Assembly: GCF_020923435.1 (NCBI RefSeq)
Contig: NZ_CP087263.1
Location: 3,243,970-3,307,969 of the forward strand
Source: Brevibacillus humidisoli
GTDB lineage: Bacteria; Bacillota; Bacilli; Brevibacillales; Brevibacillaceae
Reading direction: 5' to 3'
DNA: 64,000 nt
A model generated the notes under the pieces. The model did not search any database and was not told where the DNA came from. It saw only the letters and a program-made list of their open reading frames with translations. Positions within the stretch are counted from its first letter, which is position 1; every line of letters begins with the position of its first letter. A program made the translations under genes and the position numbers. Below are positions 17,833 through 26,548 of this stretch, piece after piece.

Positions 17833-18714
17833 TTAGCTCGTTACAGGTCTTACCGCATCCTCATAGGCCTGCTTGATCGCCGCCAGGTCCGCCTGAGCCA
17901 GCGGCAATCGGGGCGGCCGCGTCGGTCCTGCGGGCTGCCCGGCCAGCTCCATCATGTACTTGATCGCCTGCACCAGTTGCGGGCTGGCGTCATAATGGAA
18001 CAGCGGCAGCAGTTGCCGGTAGAGCGGCAATGCTTGATCCACCTTGCCCGCTCTCGCCCATTCAAACAGCTTTACGCCTTGCTCGGGAAGTGCGTTGGGC
18101 ACTCCGGAAATCCAGCCTGTAGCCCCTGCGATGGGTCCTTCCATCGCCAAGTCGTCCACACCGATCATCACTTCCAAATCGCTCTCGCGCAGGATGTCAT
18201 GCACCCGTCGGACGTCGCCGGAGAACTCTTTTACACCGACCACGTTCTCCAGCTTGCTCAACTTGGCCAGCAAGACAGGGGTGAGATCGGTCGGATAATC
18301 ACGCGGATTGTTGTAGGCGATGATCGGAATGCCCACGCCGGACAGCGCTTCATAGTGGGCGATAATCTCGTTCTCCAGCGGCTTGTAGCTGACCGGCGGC
18401 AGGGCCATCACCCCGGCCGCTCCCGCTTCCTTGGCGTGACGAGCCCACTCCACCACCTGCTTGGTCGATGGCGCTCCCGTCCCGACGACGACCGGAACCC
18501 GTCCCGCTGCCGCCTTGATCACGGTTTCGACAACCTTGGCCCTCTCTGCCGCTGTCAGAGTGGCATACTCGCCCAACGACCCGGCGGGAACCAAGCCATG
18601 AACCCCCTTTTCGATCAGCCAATTGGACAATTCGTGCAGTCTCTGATAATCCACCTCATACTGATCGGTAAACGGTGTGACGATCGCCACATAAACACCT
18701 GGAAAATGTGCCAT
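17833..18714 (-). CDS. DapA-family lyase, probable 1-pyrroline-4-hydroxy-2-carboxylate deaminase
   Basis: This 293-residue (beta/alpha)8-barrel of the dihydrodipicolinate synthase/N-acetylneuraminate lyase family shows the Schiff-base Lys in NVVGVKEFSGD (about residue 164) and the proton-relay Tyr in IPIIAYNNPRDYP. The N-terminus MAHFPGVYVAIVTPF is typical. In this operon the likely step is hydrolytic deamination of pyrroline-4-hydroxy-2-carboxylate to alpha-ketoglutarate semialdehyde (LhpC reaction). True lysine-pathway DapA is less likely from context. Confidence 0.9.
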   Translation of the reverse strand: MAHFPGVYVAIVTPFTDQYEVDYQRLHELSNWLIEKGVHGLVPAGSLGEYATLTAAERAKVVETVIKAAAGRVPVVVGTGAPSTKQVVEWARHAKEAGAAGVMALPPVSYKPLENEIIAHYEALSGVGIPIIAYNNPRDYPTDLTPVLLAKLSKLENVVGVKEFSGDVRRVHDILRESDLEVMIGVDDLAMEGPIAGATGWISGVPNALPEQGVKLFEWARAGKVDQALPLYRQLLPLFHYDASPQLVQAIKYMMELAGQPAGPTRPPRLPLAQADLAAIKQAYEDAVRPVTS

Positions 18715-18780
18715 ACATTCTTCCTCCTCTTCTCGTGTTTGAAATGGTCGTGAATCGACAATCGGTCCCTTGCTTGTTGG

Positions 18781-18829
18781 TTGTAGCTCGTTGCTTGTAG
18801 CTCGTTGCTTGTAGCTTGTAGCTTGCAGC
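18781..18829. repeat. Short tandem repeat, 14-bp and 7-bp units
   Basis: Two exact copies of TTGTAGCTCGTTGC (18781-18808) are followed by two TTGTAGC and one TTGCAGC. The block lies between the deaminase gene and the epimerase gene of the hydroxyproline operon, in a 167-base gap that is otherwise empty. Such arrays can change copy number by slippage; no function is evident. Confidence 0.85.
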
Positions 18830-18881
18830 TCCTGCCTGTTGCTGCAACATGCAGTGGTGCGACGGGCAACTGTCTGCAGAG

Positions 18882-19904
18882 TCAGTGGTCATCCGCAGGC
18901 GGTATCAGCAGAAACCCTTCCCGCAGCTCATCGTCAGGGTGGTAGAAGAAGGTATGCATGCCCATCAACCAGGCGGAGCCTGTGATCTGCGTCACCACGG
19001 CCTGCAGTCCGCTCACCTCCGTCTGCCGCAACACCTTGCTGCGAAACAGGGAACCGACGATGCTTTCGTGGACAAACTCCTCGCCGATCCCGATCTCTCC
19101 TTTGGCAAACAGGGTGGCCAGCTTGGCTGAGGTTCCCGTGCCGCAAGGAGAGCGATCGATTCCGCCGGGCGGCACCACCACTGTATTTTTGACATGGGCT
19201 GCGGGATGGACGGGATCGGTATAAAACTCGACATGGGTCAATCCCTTGATGAACGGCGCTTCCGGATGAACGACCGAGACTTGCTGGTTGATCGTCCGCC
19301 GAATCCGCACCGCTGCATCGACGATCTGCGAGACGTTGGCGGGAACTAGTTCAAGACCTAGCTTGCGGGCGTCGGTAATGGCGTAAAAGTTGCCGCCGTA
19401 GGCAAGGTCACAAGCGACTTGGCCGATCCCCTCTACCTCCACTTCCACCTGTCGATACAAAAAAGCCGGGATGTTCTGGAAGCTGACAGATGTCGCCTTT
19501 CCTCCTTCCACCTGAATGCTGACCTCGACCAGACCGGCTGGCGTATCCAGTTTCAGCGTGGTGATCGGCTCCCTCGCCGCAACGATTCCCGTCTCCACCA
19601 AGGCGGTGCAAAACCCGATCGTGTCATGGCCGCACATCGGCAGATAGCCGCCTGTCTCAATGTAGATCACGCCCACATCTGCCTCTGGATGAACCGGCTC
19701 CACCAGCAGTGCCCCTGACATCACCTCGTGCCCGCGTGGTTCAAACATCAGCAGCTTGCGAATCCAGTCGTACTCCTGCTTCATCTGCAGCATGTTTTCC
19801 GCCATCGTGCTGCCTGTCAGCTTGGGCAGCCCGCTGAGTACGGTGCGGGTGGGATTTCCACCGGTGTGGGTGTCCACCGTGGTAAACACTTTGCTTGCTC
19901 TCAT
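18882..19904 (-). CDS. 4-hydroxyproline 2-epimerase (proline racemase family)
   Basis: This 340-residue enzyme has motif 1 YLPMCGHDTIGF (first catalytic Cys) and motif 2 DRSPCGTGTSAK (second Cys), the Cys/Cys pair of racemases and epimerases. The expected reaction is trans-4-hydroxy-L-proline to cis-4-hydroxy-D-proline, the entry step of the pathway whose other enzymes are encoded around it. I use ATG at 19904, behind AAGGATGTGAG and five bases after the upstream stop, rather than 19949, which would overlap the FAD gene by 41 bases. Proline racemase activity cannot be excluded. Confidence 0.9.
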   Translation of the reverse strand: MRASKVFTTVDTHTGGNPTRTVLSGLPKLTGSTMAENMLQMKQEYDWIRKLLMFEPRGHEVMSGALLVEPVHPEADVGVIYIETGGYLPMCGHDTIGFCTALVETGIVAAREPITTLKLDTPAGLVEVSIQVEGGKATSVSFQNIPAFLYRQVEVEVEGIGQVACDLAYGGNFYAITDARKLGLELVPANVSQIVDAAVRIRRTINQQVSVVHPEAPFIKGLTHVEFYTDPVHPAAHVKNTVVVPPGGIDRSPCGTGTSAKLATLFAKGEIGIGEEFVHESIVGSLFRSKVLRQTEVSGLQAVVTQITGSAWLMGMHTFFYHPDDELREGFLLIPPADDH

Positions 19905-19908
19905 CGGC

Positions 19909-21087
19909 TCACATCCTTTCTCGAAAACGGTCGTAGCGCAGCGGTTCAACCGGGACGCTGGTCGGCTGTTCCGTCAGCATCTCGCTGATCAGCTTGCCGG
20001 TAATGGCCGCCAGACTGATCCCATCTCCCTCGTGGCCGGCCGCGATGTAGTATCCTGGCACTTCCTCCACTGCGGAGATGATCGGCAGATGATCCCGCGT
20101 CCACGGACGCAGCCCGCAGTAGGTGCGGATCAAGGTAAAGTCGGCCAACCCGGGGTAGAAGCGGATCGCCCGGCGGGCCATCAGCCTGACGACCGTCCAG
20201 TCCACGCGGGTGTCCAATCCGACAAACTGCCTGCTGCTGCCGATCAGAAAATTCTGACTCTCGGTCGGCTCAAACACAAGCGCTACCCCGTACTTTTCCG
20301 TCTCCGCATCTACCTGACGCGTACCGCCAAACTTGGAGATCAGGTAGCCGAATTCCATCACTTTCCTGAGGCCCAGGGGGACGGCACGGGAGGCGACGAT
20401 GAGATGCCCTTTGCGAGGCAGAATCGGCACAGTGACACCAACCATCTCACCAATCCTGGGCGCCCAGACACCTGCCGCATTCACCACTTTTTTAGCCGTC
20501 ACGACGCCGCCTGTCGTCTCCAGTCGGAACCCCTGACCGGATGAATCGCGCTGGATCGCCGTCACCTCCTGTCTCAGCCGGAAGCTGGCCCCGTACTCCT
20601 TCGCCCCTTGAGCCAGGGCAAAGGTCAGCAAATAGGGGTTTACCGTGGAATCGGTTGGACACTCCAGTCCTCCCTGCAGGTCATCTGCAAAATACGGAGA
20701 TTCCTGCCGAATATCGGACTGATCCAGCATACGGAACGGGAGGCCGGCTTCCTTTTGCCTATTCACCCACTGCTCTGCGGCACTCATCTCCTCCTCTGTC
20801 TCGCAGACCAGTATGCTGCCAAGTGCCCGGTACTCAAACGGGTGTTTCAGCTCTTTGCTCAATTGCTGTACGAGCTGCTGACTTTTCAACGACATCTGGC
20901 TGTCAAAACCAGGATCTTTATCGATCGCCAAGATGTTGCCGTCACACCGTGAAGAGGTACCGCTGGCCAATTCCCCTTTTTCGATGACCGTCACCTGCAA
21001 GCCGGCCTTTGCGACGTAGTAGGCGATCGCACTGCCTATGATCCCGCCTCCGATAACGGCAACTTCGGTATGCGATGTCTGTTCCAT
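19909..21087 (-). CDS. FAD-dependent D-amino-acid dehydrogenase, D-hydroxyproline dehydrogenase subunit
   Basis: This 392-residue DAO-family flavoenzyme has an N-terminal dinucleotide motif VAVIGGGIIGSAIAYYVA, an ATG motif region (VVNAAGVWAPRIG) and a C-terminal GHEGDGISLAAITG. It likely oxidises cis-4-hydroxy-D-proline to pyrroline-4-hydroxy-2-carboxylate, together with the 2Fe-2S and second FAD subunits at 28031-30041 (compare LhpB with LhpE/LhpF). The start at 21087 is supported by GAGGGAGAGACGGAG just upstream; the longer frame to 21264 would run through the promoter and a tandem repeat. It is the first gene of the enzyme operon. Confidence 0.88.
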   Translation of the reverse strand: MEQTSHTEVAVIGGGIIGSAIAYYVAKAGLQVTVIEKGELASGTSSRCDGNILAIDKDPGFDSQMSLKSQQLVQQLSKELKHPFEYRALGSILVCETEEEMSAAEQWVNRQKEAGLPFRMLDQSDIRQESPYFADDLQGGLECPTDSTVNPYLLTFALAQGAKEYGASFRLRQEVTAIQRDSSGQGFRLETTGGVVTAKKVVNAAGVWAPRIGEMVGVTVPILPRKGHLIVASRAVPLGLRKVMEFGYLISKFGGTRQVDAETEKYGVALVFEPTESQNFLIGSSRQFVGLDTRVDWTVVRLMARRAIRFYPGLADFTLIRTYCGLRPWTRDHLPIISAVEEVPGYYIAAGHEGDGISLAAITGKLISEMLTEQPTSVPVEPLRYDRFRERM

Positions 21088-21141
21088 CTCCGTCTCTCCC
21101 TCAGTGAATAGTGGGAAAATGTGTGATTCGCTTTCCCCGTT

Positions 21142-21158
21142 GTGCAAGGAATATGCCA
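21142..21158 (-). promoter_or_regulatory. Sigma-54 (-24/-12) promoter of the enzyme operon
   Basis: The minus strand reads TTGGCATATTCCTTGCA, with GG and GC exactly 12 bases apart, matching YTGGCACGRNNNTTGCW at all key positions except CACG (CATA here). The predicted start is near 21131, 44 bases before the ATG at 21087. A sigma-54 activator gene is divergently encoded at 21384. Confidence 0.82.
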
Positions 21159-21188
21159 AACAGTAGAGAACGTTATCTGTTGGACAAT

Positions 21189-21230
21189 GAATAGGTAAAA
21201 GTGAATAGGTAACAGTGAATAATGAACAAT
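21189..21230. repeat. Tandem 14-bp repeat, three copies
   Basis: The copies are GAATAGGTAAAAGT, GAATAGGTAACAGT and a diverged third copy GAATAATGAACAAT. They lie between the sigma-54 promoter and the candidate activator sites, so they set the spacing of the DNA loop between them. Confidence 0.75.
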
Positions 21231-21301
21231 TGTGGATGGGTACTTGGCTGACGGAAGCTGCCATTCGCAGCGGTGGCTGGTTGTTTTTGTGTCTACTTTT
21301 T

Positions 21302-21331
21302 TTGACAACAATTAGTGCGAATGTATAGAAT
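21302..21331 (+). promoter_or_regulatory. Sigma-A-type promoter of the sigma-54 activator gene
   Basis: TTGACA (21302-21307) is followed after 16 bases by TATAGA (21324), or after 18 bases by TAGAAT (21326). The -10 lies inside the palindrome TGTATAGAATACA, so binding by the activator there would block its own transcription. Confidence 0.65.
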
Positions 21332-21358
21332 ACAAGAAAATGTATAAATTTTTATACA
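21322..21358. promoter_or_regulatory. Candidate activator-binding palindromes (UAS)
   Basis: Two palindromes built on TGTATA half-sites: TGTATAGAATACA (21322-21334) and TGTATAAATTTTTATACA (21341-21358). They lie 165-215 bases upstream of the sigma-54 promoter, the usual range for an enhancer-type site, and directly ahead of the activator gene. A related ATACATGTAT sits between the other two sigma-54 promoters. Confidence 0.65.
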
Positions 21359-21383
21359 ATTATCGAGAGGAGGAGAACAACAG

Positions 21384-23003
21384 ATGATGCATAAACTTCC
21401 GCCGGTCTATCAACTGATTCAGTCTGATCTGAGCCCTTTGCTTGGGGAGCAAGCCGTTTGCGTAGAGGAGCTGCGCCTCCAACTCCCTGTCGCTCGCCAT
21501 GACCAACCCTGGTCGGAGCTGATTCCCCTTTTTGCAGAAAGTCCCTACATCCTGATGGAGGATGCAGTTGGCACCCTGTTAGGTTATCTGGCGCAAAGTG
21601 ACGCACTGCAAGCCGTGTTTTGCTCTTACGAATACCTACAAGCGTATTTTGAGACCATCCTCGACACCACGGATGCCTCCGTCACTGTGATTGACGAACA
21701 CGGTCGTGTTGTGGTCTGGACGGAAGGAGCCGAGCAGATTTTTTCCCTGAAAGCAGCTGACGTGATTGGCAAACCGATCACACAGTTCTTCCCTGTAGAG
21801 ATGCTGCAAACATTAAAAACGCTTCGAACCGGTGAATCGGTGCATCGACGGCAGCATCAGCCGCGCGAAGACTTGTTTGTCCTGATCAATACCAAACCGA
21901 TTCGGCTGCATGAGCGGATCGTCGGTTCCGTTGCGTCCGAAACCGATGTGACCAGCCAGGTCCGGCTTAACCAGGAACTGTACAACGCCACGAAAAAAGT
22001 GCACCACCTGCAGCAAGAGGTGGCCAAACTAAGTCCGTCGCCCGATCCCTTTCACCAAATCAAGGGGACCAGTCTGGCGATTAGGCAGATCAAGGAAATG
22101 CTCAAAAAAGTGGGCTCTACGCACGTAACCGTCCTGATCCTAGGAGAAAGCGGCGTCGGCAAGGAAGTATTCGCCAAGGCGACCCACGATATCCGGGAGG
22201 CGGCAGGTGCACCGTTCGTCGCCATCAACTGCGGCGCGATCACACCCACGCTGTTTGAGAGTGAACTGTTCGGATACGAAAAGGGTGCTTTCTCCGGAGC
22301 CGATCAAAAAGGCAAAAAGGGCATGATCGAGCTGGCACGCGGCGGCACGCTGTTTCTCGATGAAGTAGGTGAAATGCCGTTGGACATGCAGGTAAAGCTG
22401 CTCCGCGTGCTGCAAGAGAAAAAATACTTCCCGGTCGGCGGGACCAGACAGATCGAGGCGGACTTCCGCGTCATCGCCGCCACCAACAAAGACCTCGCCG
22501 AGTTGGTGAAGGAGGGGAAGTTCCGCGAAGATCTTTTCTACCGGCTAAATGTAGTCACGATCAAGATCCCGCCGCTTCGCGAACGCATCGAAGATATCAT
22601 CGAATTGAGCCACTTTTTCCTGTATGAATTCTCCGTACGCTACAACCGACCCGTTCAGGGGATTTCCCAAAACGTGATGCAGGCCCTGCTGCAGTACGAC
22701 TGGCCAGGGAACATCCGTGAACTGCGCAACACGATCGAACGATTGGTCGTCTTCGCCACCGACGGGATCATCAAAGAGGAAGACCTGCCTTTTTCCCTGC
22801 AGACCAAACAACGAACCCCCTACACATCCATCCGCGACGACCTTGTCTCACTGGAACAGGAACTAAACCAGTATGAAAAACGAGTGATCCAGCACGCTTT
22901 GGATCAGGAGCATGGAAACAAACTGGCTGCTGCCAAGCGTCTAGGTATCTCTCGCGCTACGCTGTACAACAAGATGAACAAGTTGGGTATTCCGATCAGC
23001 TGA
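21384..23003 (+). CDS. Sigma-54-dependent transcriptional activator with PAS domain
   Basis: This 539-residue activator has an N-terminal region of about 85 residues of unclear type, a PAS sensor (about 90-205, with VTVIDEHGRVVVWTEGAEQIF), and an AAA+ ATPase with Walker A GESGVGKE, sigma-contact loop GAFSGA (Ser for Thr in GAFTGA) and Walker B GGTLFLDEVGEM. The C-terminus is a Fis-type helix-turn-helix (about 511-535, RLGISRATLYNKM). It is flanked by the hydroxyproline operon and the importer operon, both with sigma-54 promoters, so it is the likely specific regulator of the pathway. The PAS domain may sense hydroxyproline or an intermediate. GAGGAGGAG precedes the ATG. Confidence 0.93.
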   Translation: MMHKLPPVYQLIQSDLSPLLGEQAVCVEELRLQLPVARHDQPWSELIPLFAESPYILMEDAVGTLLGYLAQSDALQAVFCSYEYLQAYFETILDTTDASVTVIDEHGRVVVWTEGAEQIFSLKAADVIGKPITQFFPVEMLQTLKTLRTGESVHRRQHQPREDLFVLINTKPIRLHERIVGSVASETDVTSQVRLNQELYNATKKVHHLQQEVAKLSPSPDPFHQIKGTSLAIRQIKEMLKKVGSTHVTVLILGESGVGKEVFAKATHDIREAAGAPFVAINCGAITPTLFESELFGYEKGAFSGADQKGKKGMIELARGGTLFLDEVGEMPLDMQVKLLRVLQEKKYFPVGGTRQIEADFRVIAATNKDLAELVKEGKFREDLFYRLNVVTIKIPPLRERIEDIIELSHFFLYEFSVRYNRPVQGISQNVMQALLQYDWPGNIRELRNTIERLVVFATDGIIKEEDLPFSLQTKQRTPYTSIRDDLVSLEQELNQYEKRVIQHALDQEHGNKLAAAKRLGISRATLYNKMNKLGIPIS

Positions 23004-23078
23004 TCTCATACAGATCCCCCTTTACCTCGTCGCCGCTTTCTCGTCGGCACCCTCTCACGACGAAATCGGTCACACGTG

Positions 23079-23795
23079 TTACACGCCCAGGTAAGCTCTC
23101 ACTACCTTTTCGTCACGGCTTAATACCTCGGCTGTATCGGCAAGCATGATCTTGCCAGTCTCCATGACATAGCCGCGCGTGACCAGTCGCAACGCTGCCT
23201 TGGCATTTTGCTCGATCAGCAGCACCGTCGTGCCTTGTTCGTTGATCTGTTTGATGATGCCCAGGATCTCCTGCACAATGATCGGGGCAAGACCCATCGA
23301 CGGCTCATCCAGCATCAGCAATTTTGGTCTGGCCATCAAGCCGCGGCAGATGGCCAGCATTTGCTGTTCGCCGCCGCTCAAGGTGCCCGCCAGCTGACTT
23401 TTCCGCTCCTTGAGCCGGGGAAACAGGGAAAAGGCCCGTTCAATCCCCTGCCGGACGAACGGCTTATCTTTTCGGACGGTAAACCCGCCTAATTCCAGAT
23501 TCTCCAGCACGGTCAGACCGCCAAAGATCCGTCGGCCCTCTGGAACGTGAATTACGCCTCTGGACACGATCTGGTGCGGTTTCATGCCCGAGATGTTTTC
23601 CCCGGCAAACCAGATCTCTCCTTTCTGTGGCTGCAGCAGCCCGGATATCGCCTTTAGCGTCGTACTTTTCCCAGCTCCGTTGCTGCCCAATAGCGCGACA
23701 ATCTCACCCTCTCGCACCTCCAGACTGATTCCTTTCAATGCTTCGATCTTTCCGTAAAACGCATGAATGCCATCGATCCGCAGCAGTGTGCTCAA
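23079..23795 (-). CDS. Branched-chain-type amino acid ABC transporter ATPase LivF
   Basis: This 238-residue ATPase has Walker A LLGSNGAGKSTT, ABC signature LSGGEQQMLAI and Walker B LLMLDEPSMGLAP. The length and the ending VVRAYLGV are typical of LivF. Its start overlaps the LivG stop by four bases. Last gene of the importer operon, convergent with the sigma-54 activator. The gene context suggests the importer takes up hydroxyproline or proline rather than leucine. Confidence 0.93.
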   Translation of the reverse strand: MSTLLRIDGIHAFYGKIEALKGISLEVREGEIVALLGSNGAGKSTTLKAISGLLQPQKGEIWFAGENISGMKPHQIVSRGVIHVPEGRRIFGGLTVLENLELGGFTVRKDKPFVRQGIERAFSLFPRLKERKSQLAGTLSGGEQQMLAICRGLMARPKLLMLDEPSMGLAPIIVQEILGIIKQINEQGTTVLLIEQNAKAALRLVTRGYVMETGKIMLADTAEVLSRDEKVVRAYLGV

Positions 23796-24562
23796 ACCAC
23801 CTCCTCCTTTCCCAGGTACGCTTCGATCACGCGCGGGTTGTTCAAGACTTCGTCTGGCAAGCCTTCCGCGATCTTGTTGCCGTAGTCGAGCACGATCACC
23901 TGCTCGGAGATCTGCTTGATCAAGGCCATATCGTGTTCGATGATGAGTACAGTCAACTCGTAGGTGTCGCGGATGCGGCGGATCAGCTCAACCAGACGTG
24001 CTTTTTCCTCGTAGTTTAATCCGGCTGCCGGTTCGTCCAGCAGCAAAAAAGTAGGCTGGGTAGCCAGCGCGCGGGCGATTTCCAGATGGCGCTGCGCCCC
24101 GTATGGGAGGTGTTTGGCCAACCGGTAGGCGTACTCATCGATCCCGACAAAGCGGAGACACTCGTGTGCCACTTCCTCGATCCGCTCTTCTTCCGCCCGC
24201 TGCCGCCGGGTCCGCAGCAAAGCTCCCCAGACCCCTTGACGGGTACGGCAATGCATGCCGGATTTCACATTGTCCAGGACCGATACATGGGGAAAGAGGC
24301 GCAGATTCTGAAAGGTACGAGCGAGACCCATCCGCGTAATCTGGCTGGGCTTCCTGTTGTTTAAACGTTTGTCATCCAGGCGTATCTCGCCCTCTGTGGG
24401 CTGATAAAAGCCGGTGATCATGTTGAATACCGAAGTTTTCCCTGCGCCGTTAGGTCCGATGATGCTGGCAATCGTCCGGGAGCCAATCGTAAAAGAGAGC
24501 TGATTGACAGCGACCAGGCCACCAAAGCGAAGCATCAGGTTATCTACATGCAGAACAGACAT
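23792..24562 (-). CDS. Branched-chain-type amino acid ABC transporter ATPase LivG
   Basis: This 256-residue ATPase has Walker A IIGPNGAGKTSVFNMITG, a LivG-specific insertion (GMHCRTRQGVWGALLRT) and Walker B FLLLDEPAAGLN. Its signature region reads LPYGAQRHLEIARAL, the LSYGxQR form usual for LivG. I start at ATG 24562, after GGGAGGATGCG; the longer frame to 24610 would overlap livM. The partner of LivF on the cytoplasmic side. Confidence 0.93.
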   Translation of the reverse strand: MSVLHVDNLMLRFGGLVAVNQLSFTIGSRTIASIIGPNGAGKTSVFNMITGFYQPTEGEIRLDDKRLNNRKPSQITRMGLARTFQNLRLFPHVSVLDNVKSGMHCRTRQGVWGALLRTRRQRAEEERIEEVAHECLRFVGIDEYAYRLAKHLPYGAQRHLEIARALATQPTFLLLDEPAAGLNYEEKARLVELIRRIRDTYELTVLIIEHDMALIKQISEQVIVLDYGNKIAEGLPDEVLNNPRVIEAYLGKEEVV

Positions 24563-24581
24563 CTCGCATCCTCCCTTTGGG

Positions 24582-25583
24582 CTATGATAGTTCGCGGCTG
24601 CGGCCGTCACTCTCCGTCAGCGAACCTGCAGCTGCCGCCGATTTGTCCCTGCTCTGCCGCTCCGGGACCGCTTCATATCTGGCTGGCCAGACCCCTTGCG
24701 GACGGTAGATCATCATCACGACCAGAGCGGCCCCGAAGATCAGGTACCGCCAGTCCTCGGCCGAACGCAGTACCTCCGGCAGCACGATCACCAGCAATGC
24801 GCCCAGGACCACGCCAGGAATGCTGCCCAATCCCCCCAGAACCACTGCCAACAAAATCATGATCGACTGCATGAAGCTAAAGCTAAGCGGAGCGATCGCG
24901 CTCATCTTGACGGCGAAGACAGATCCGGCCAGACTGCCGATCACTGCACCGATCGAATAGGCCAACAGCTTCATCCTGATCCGATTGATCCCCATCGCCT
25001 CGGCGGCATCTTCATCCTCGCGAATATACATCCACGCCCGGCCGATTCGAGACCGGCCCAACCGGGAGACAGCCAGGATCGTGAGGATGGCCAACAGCAG
25101 GATCAGATAGTAGAAATCGCTCTGCCCGGAGAGTGTATAGCCGACAATGCTCGGCCGGGGAATCCCGTAGATCCCCGAAGCAGATCCGGTAATGTCCAGA
25201 TTGATCGCCAGTATCCGGATGATTTCTCCAAAACCAAGCGTCACGATCGCCAGATAGTCGCTGCGCAGACGCAAGGTGGGAGCTCCAATGATCACACCGC
25301 TAATGGCAGCCAGCAGAATGGCGACGGGAATCGTCATCCAGAACGACCATCCGTACACCGTCATCAAAATCCCCGTCGTGTAGGCACCTACCGCAAAAAA
25401 AGCGGCGTAGCCCAGATCGAGCAGACCGGCAAAGCCAACGACAACATTAAGTCCCTGGCTAAGCACGACGTAAAACAGGACCAGTGTGGCCACATCCAGC
25501 CAGTAGTTGTTTACGCCGAAGGGAAACACGATGGCCAGCAGCAGCAGCAATAGTTGCAACAATCGTCTCACTTGCTGTTTCAT
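24582..25583 (-). CDS. Branched-chain-type amino acid ABC transporter permease LivM
   Basis: This 333-residue multi-pass permease has the conserved blocks GLLDLGYAAFFAVGAYT, LRLRSDYLAIVTLGFGEI and GMGINRIRMKLLAYSIGA-like EAA loop sequence. A hydrophilic C-terminal tail of about 30 residues extends past the core. It is three bases from LivH upstream and 19 bases from LivG downstream. Confidence 0.93.
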   Translation of the reverse strand: MKQQVRRLLQLLLLLLAIVFPFGVNNYWLDVATLVLFYVVLSQGLNVVVGFAGLLDLGYAAFFAVGAYTTGILMTVYGWSFWMTIPVAILLAAISGVIIGAPTLRLRSDYLAIVTLGFGEIIRILAINLDITGSASGIYGIPRPSIVGYTLSGQSDFYYLILLLAILTILAVSRLGRSRIGRAWMYIREDEDAAEAMGINRIRMKLLAYSIGAVIGSLAGSVFAVKMSAIAPLSFSFMQSIMILLAVVLGGLGSIPGVVLGALLVIVLPEVLRSAEDWRYLIFGAALVVMMIYRPQGVWPARYEAVPERQSRDKSAAAAGSLTESDGRSRELS

Positions 25584-25586
25584 CCG

Positions 25587-26492
25587 CTACATCCTCTCCG
25601 TCACTTTCTCGCCCATGATCCCCGTCGGCTTTAGCACCAGAATCAGAATCAGCACGGAGAAGGCTACGACATCTTTCCACGATCCACCGATCAAAAACGT
25701 GCCGGCGGTCTCCATCATGCCCAGGAGGAAACCGCCAAGCATCGCGCCCGGGATGCTGCCGATTCCGCCTAGTACGGCCGCCGTGAATGCTTTCAGACCA
25801 ATGATAAAGCCCATCATGAAGTTTACCGTTCCATAGTAGGCGCCCGACATCACACCAGCTCCAGCCGCCAGACTGGCACCGATAAAAAAGGTAAGCCCAA
25901 TCACGCGATGCACATCGATCCCCATCAGGTGGCACGCCGTTTGATCAAGCGCGATAGCGCGCATAGCCTTCCCGTAGATCGTGCGCTGAATGAACAGCTG
26001 CAGACCGTACATTAGCAAGGCCGATATGGCAATCAATGCAGCCTGCGTATACGAGATGTGGGCCCCGAAAATCTCCCAGCCGTCCTGTGGCAGCTGCAGC
26101 GGATAGACCAGAAAGTTGGGACTCCAGACGATCATCGCGCCATTTTCCAGAAACAGGGACACACCAATCGCCGTGATCAAGATGGACAGGCGCGGCGCGA
26201 GAAGCAGGGGACGGTAGGCCAACCTCTCCATCCCCATGCCGATCACGCCAACCAGAAACATCGCCAGTAGAAAAACGACCCCAATCCCCATCAAACCGGC
26301 AGCACCCGTACCGTCACCGGTCAGCCAGGAGAGCAGACTAAACCCAATAAAGGCACCTAGCATGTACAGATCGCCGTGCGCAAAGTTGAGCAGCTTGATG
26401 ATCCCAAACACCATCGTGTAGCCCAAGGCAATCAAGCTGTAAAAGGCACCGACTACCAGACCGTCTACCAGTGTTTGCAGTACTACTTCCAT
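25587..26492 (-). CDS. Branched-chain-type amino acid ABC transporter permease LivH
   Basis: This 301-residue permease has about eight helices and the family blocks YSLIALGYTMVFGIIKLLNF, ALDQTACHLMGIDVHRVI and VLGGIGSIPGAMLGGFLLG. It pairs with LivM to form the channel. It is 56 bases downstream of the binding-protein gene. Confidence 0.93.
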   Translation of the reverse strand: MEVVLQTLVDGLVVGAFYSLIALGYTMVFGIIKLLNFAHGDLYMLGAFIGFSLLSWLTGDGTGAAGLMGIGVVFLLAMFLVGVIGMGMERLAYRPLLLAPRLSILITAIGVSLFLENGAMIVWSPNFLVYPLQLPQDGWEIFGAHISYTQAALIAISALLMYGLQLFIQRTIYGKAMRAIALDQTACHLMGIDVHRVIGLTFFIGASLAAGAGVMSGAYYGTVNFMMGFIIGLKAFTAAVLGGIGSIPGAMLGGFLLGMMETAGTFLIGGSWKDVVAFSVLILILVLKPTGIMGEKVTERM

Positions 26493-26548
26493 ACCTTATC
26501 GATCCCCTCCGCCTGATGACTTGTCAGGTGTCTTTGCGTCGAAGCAGC

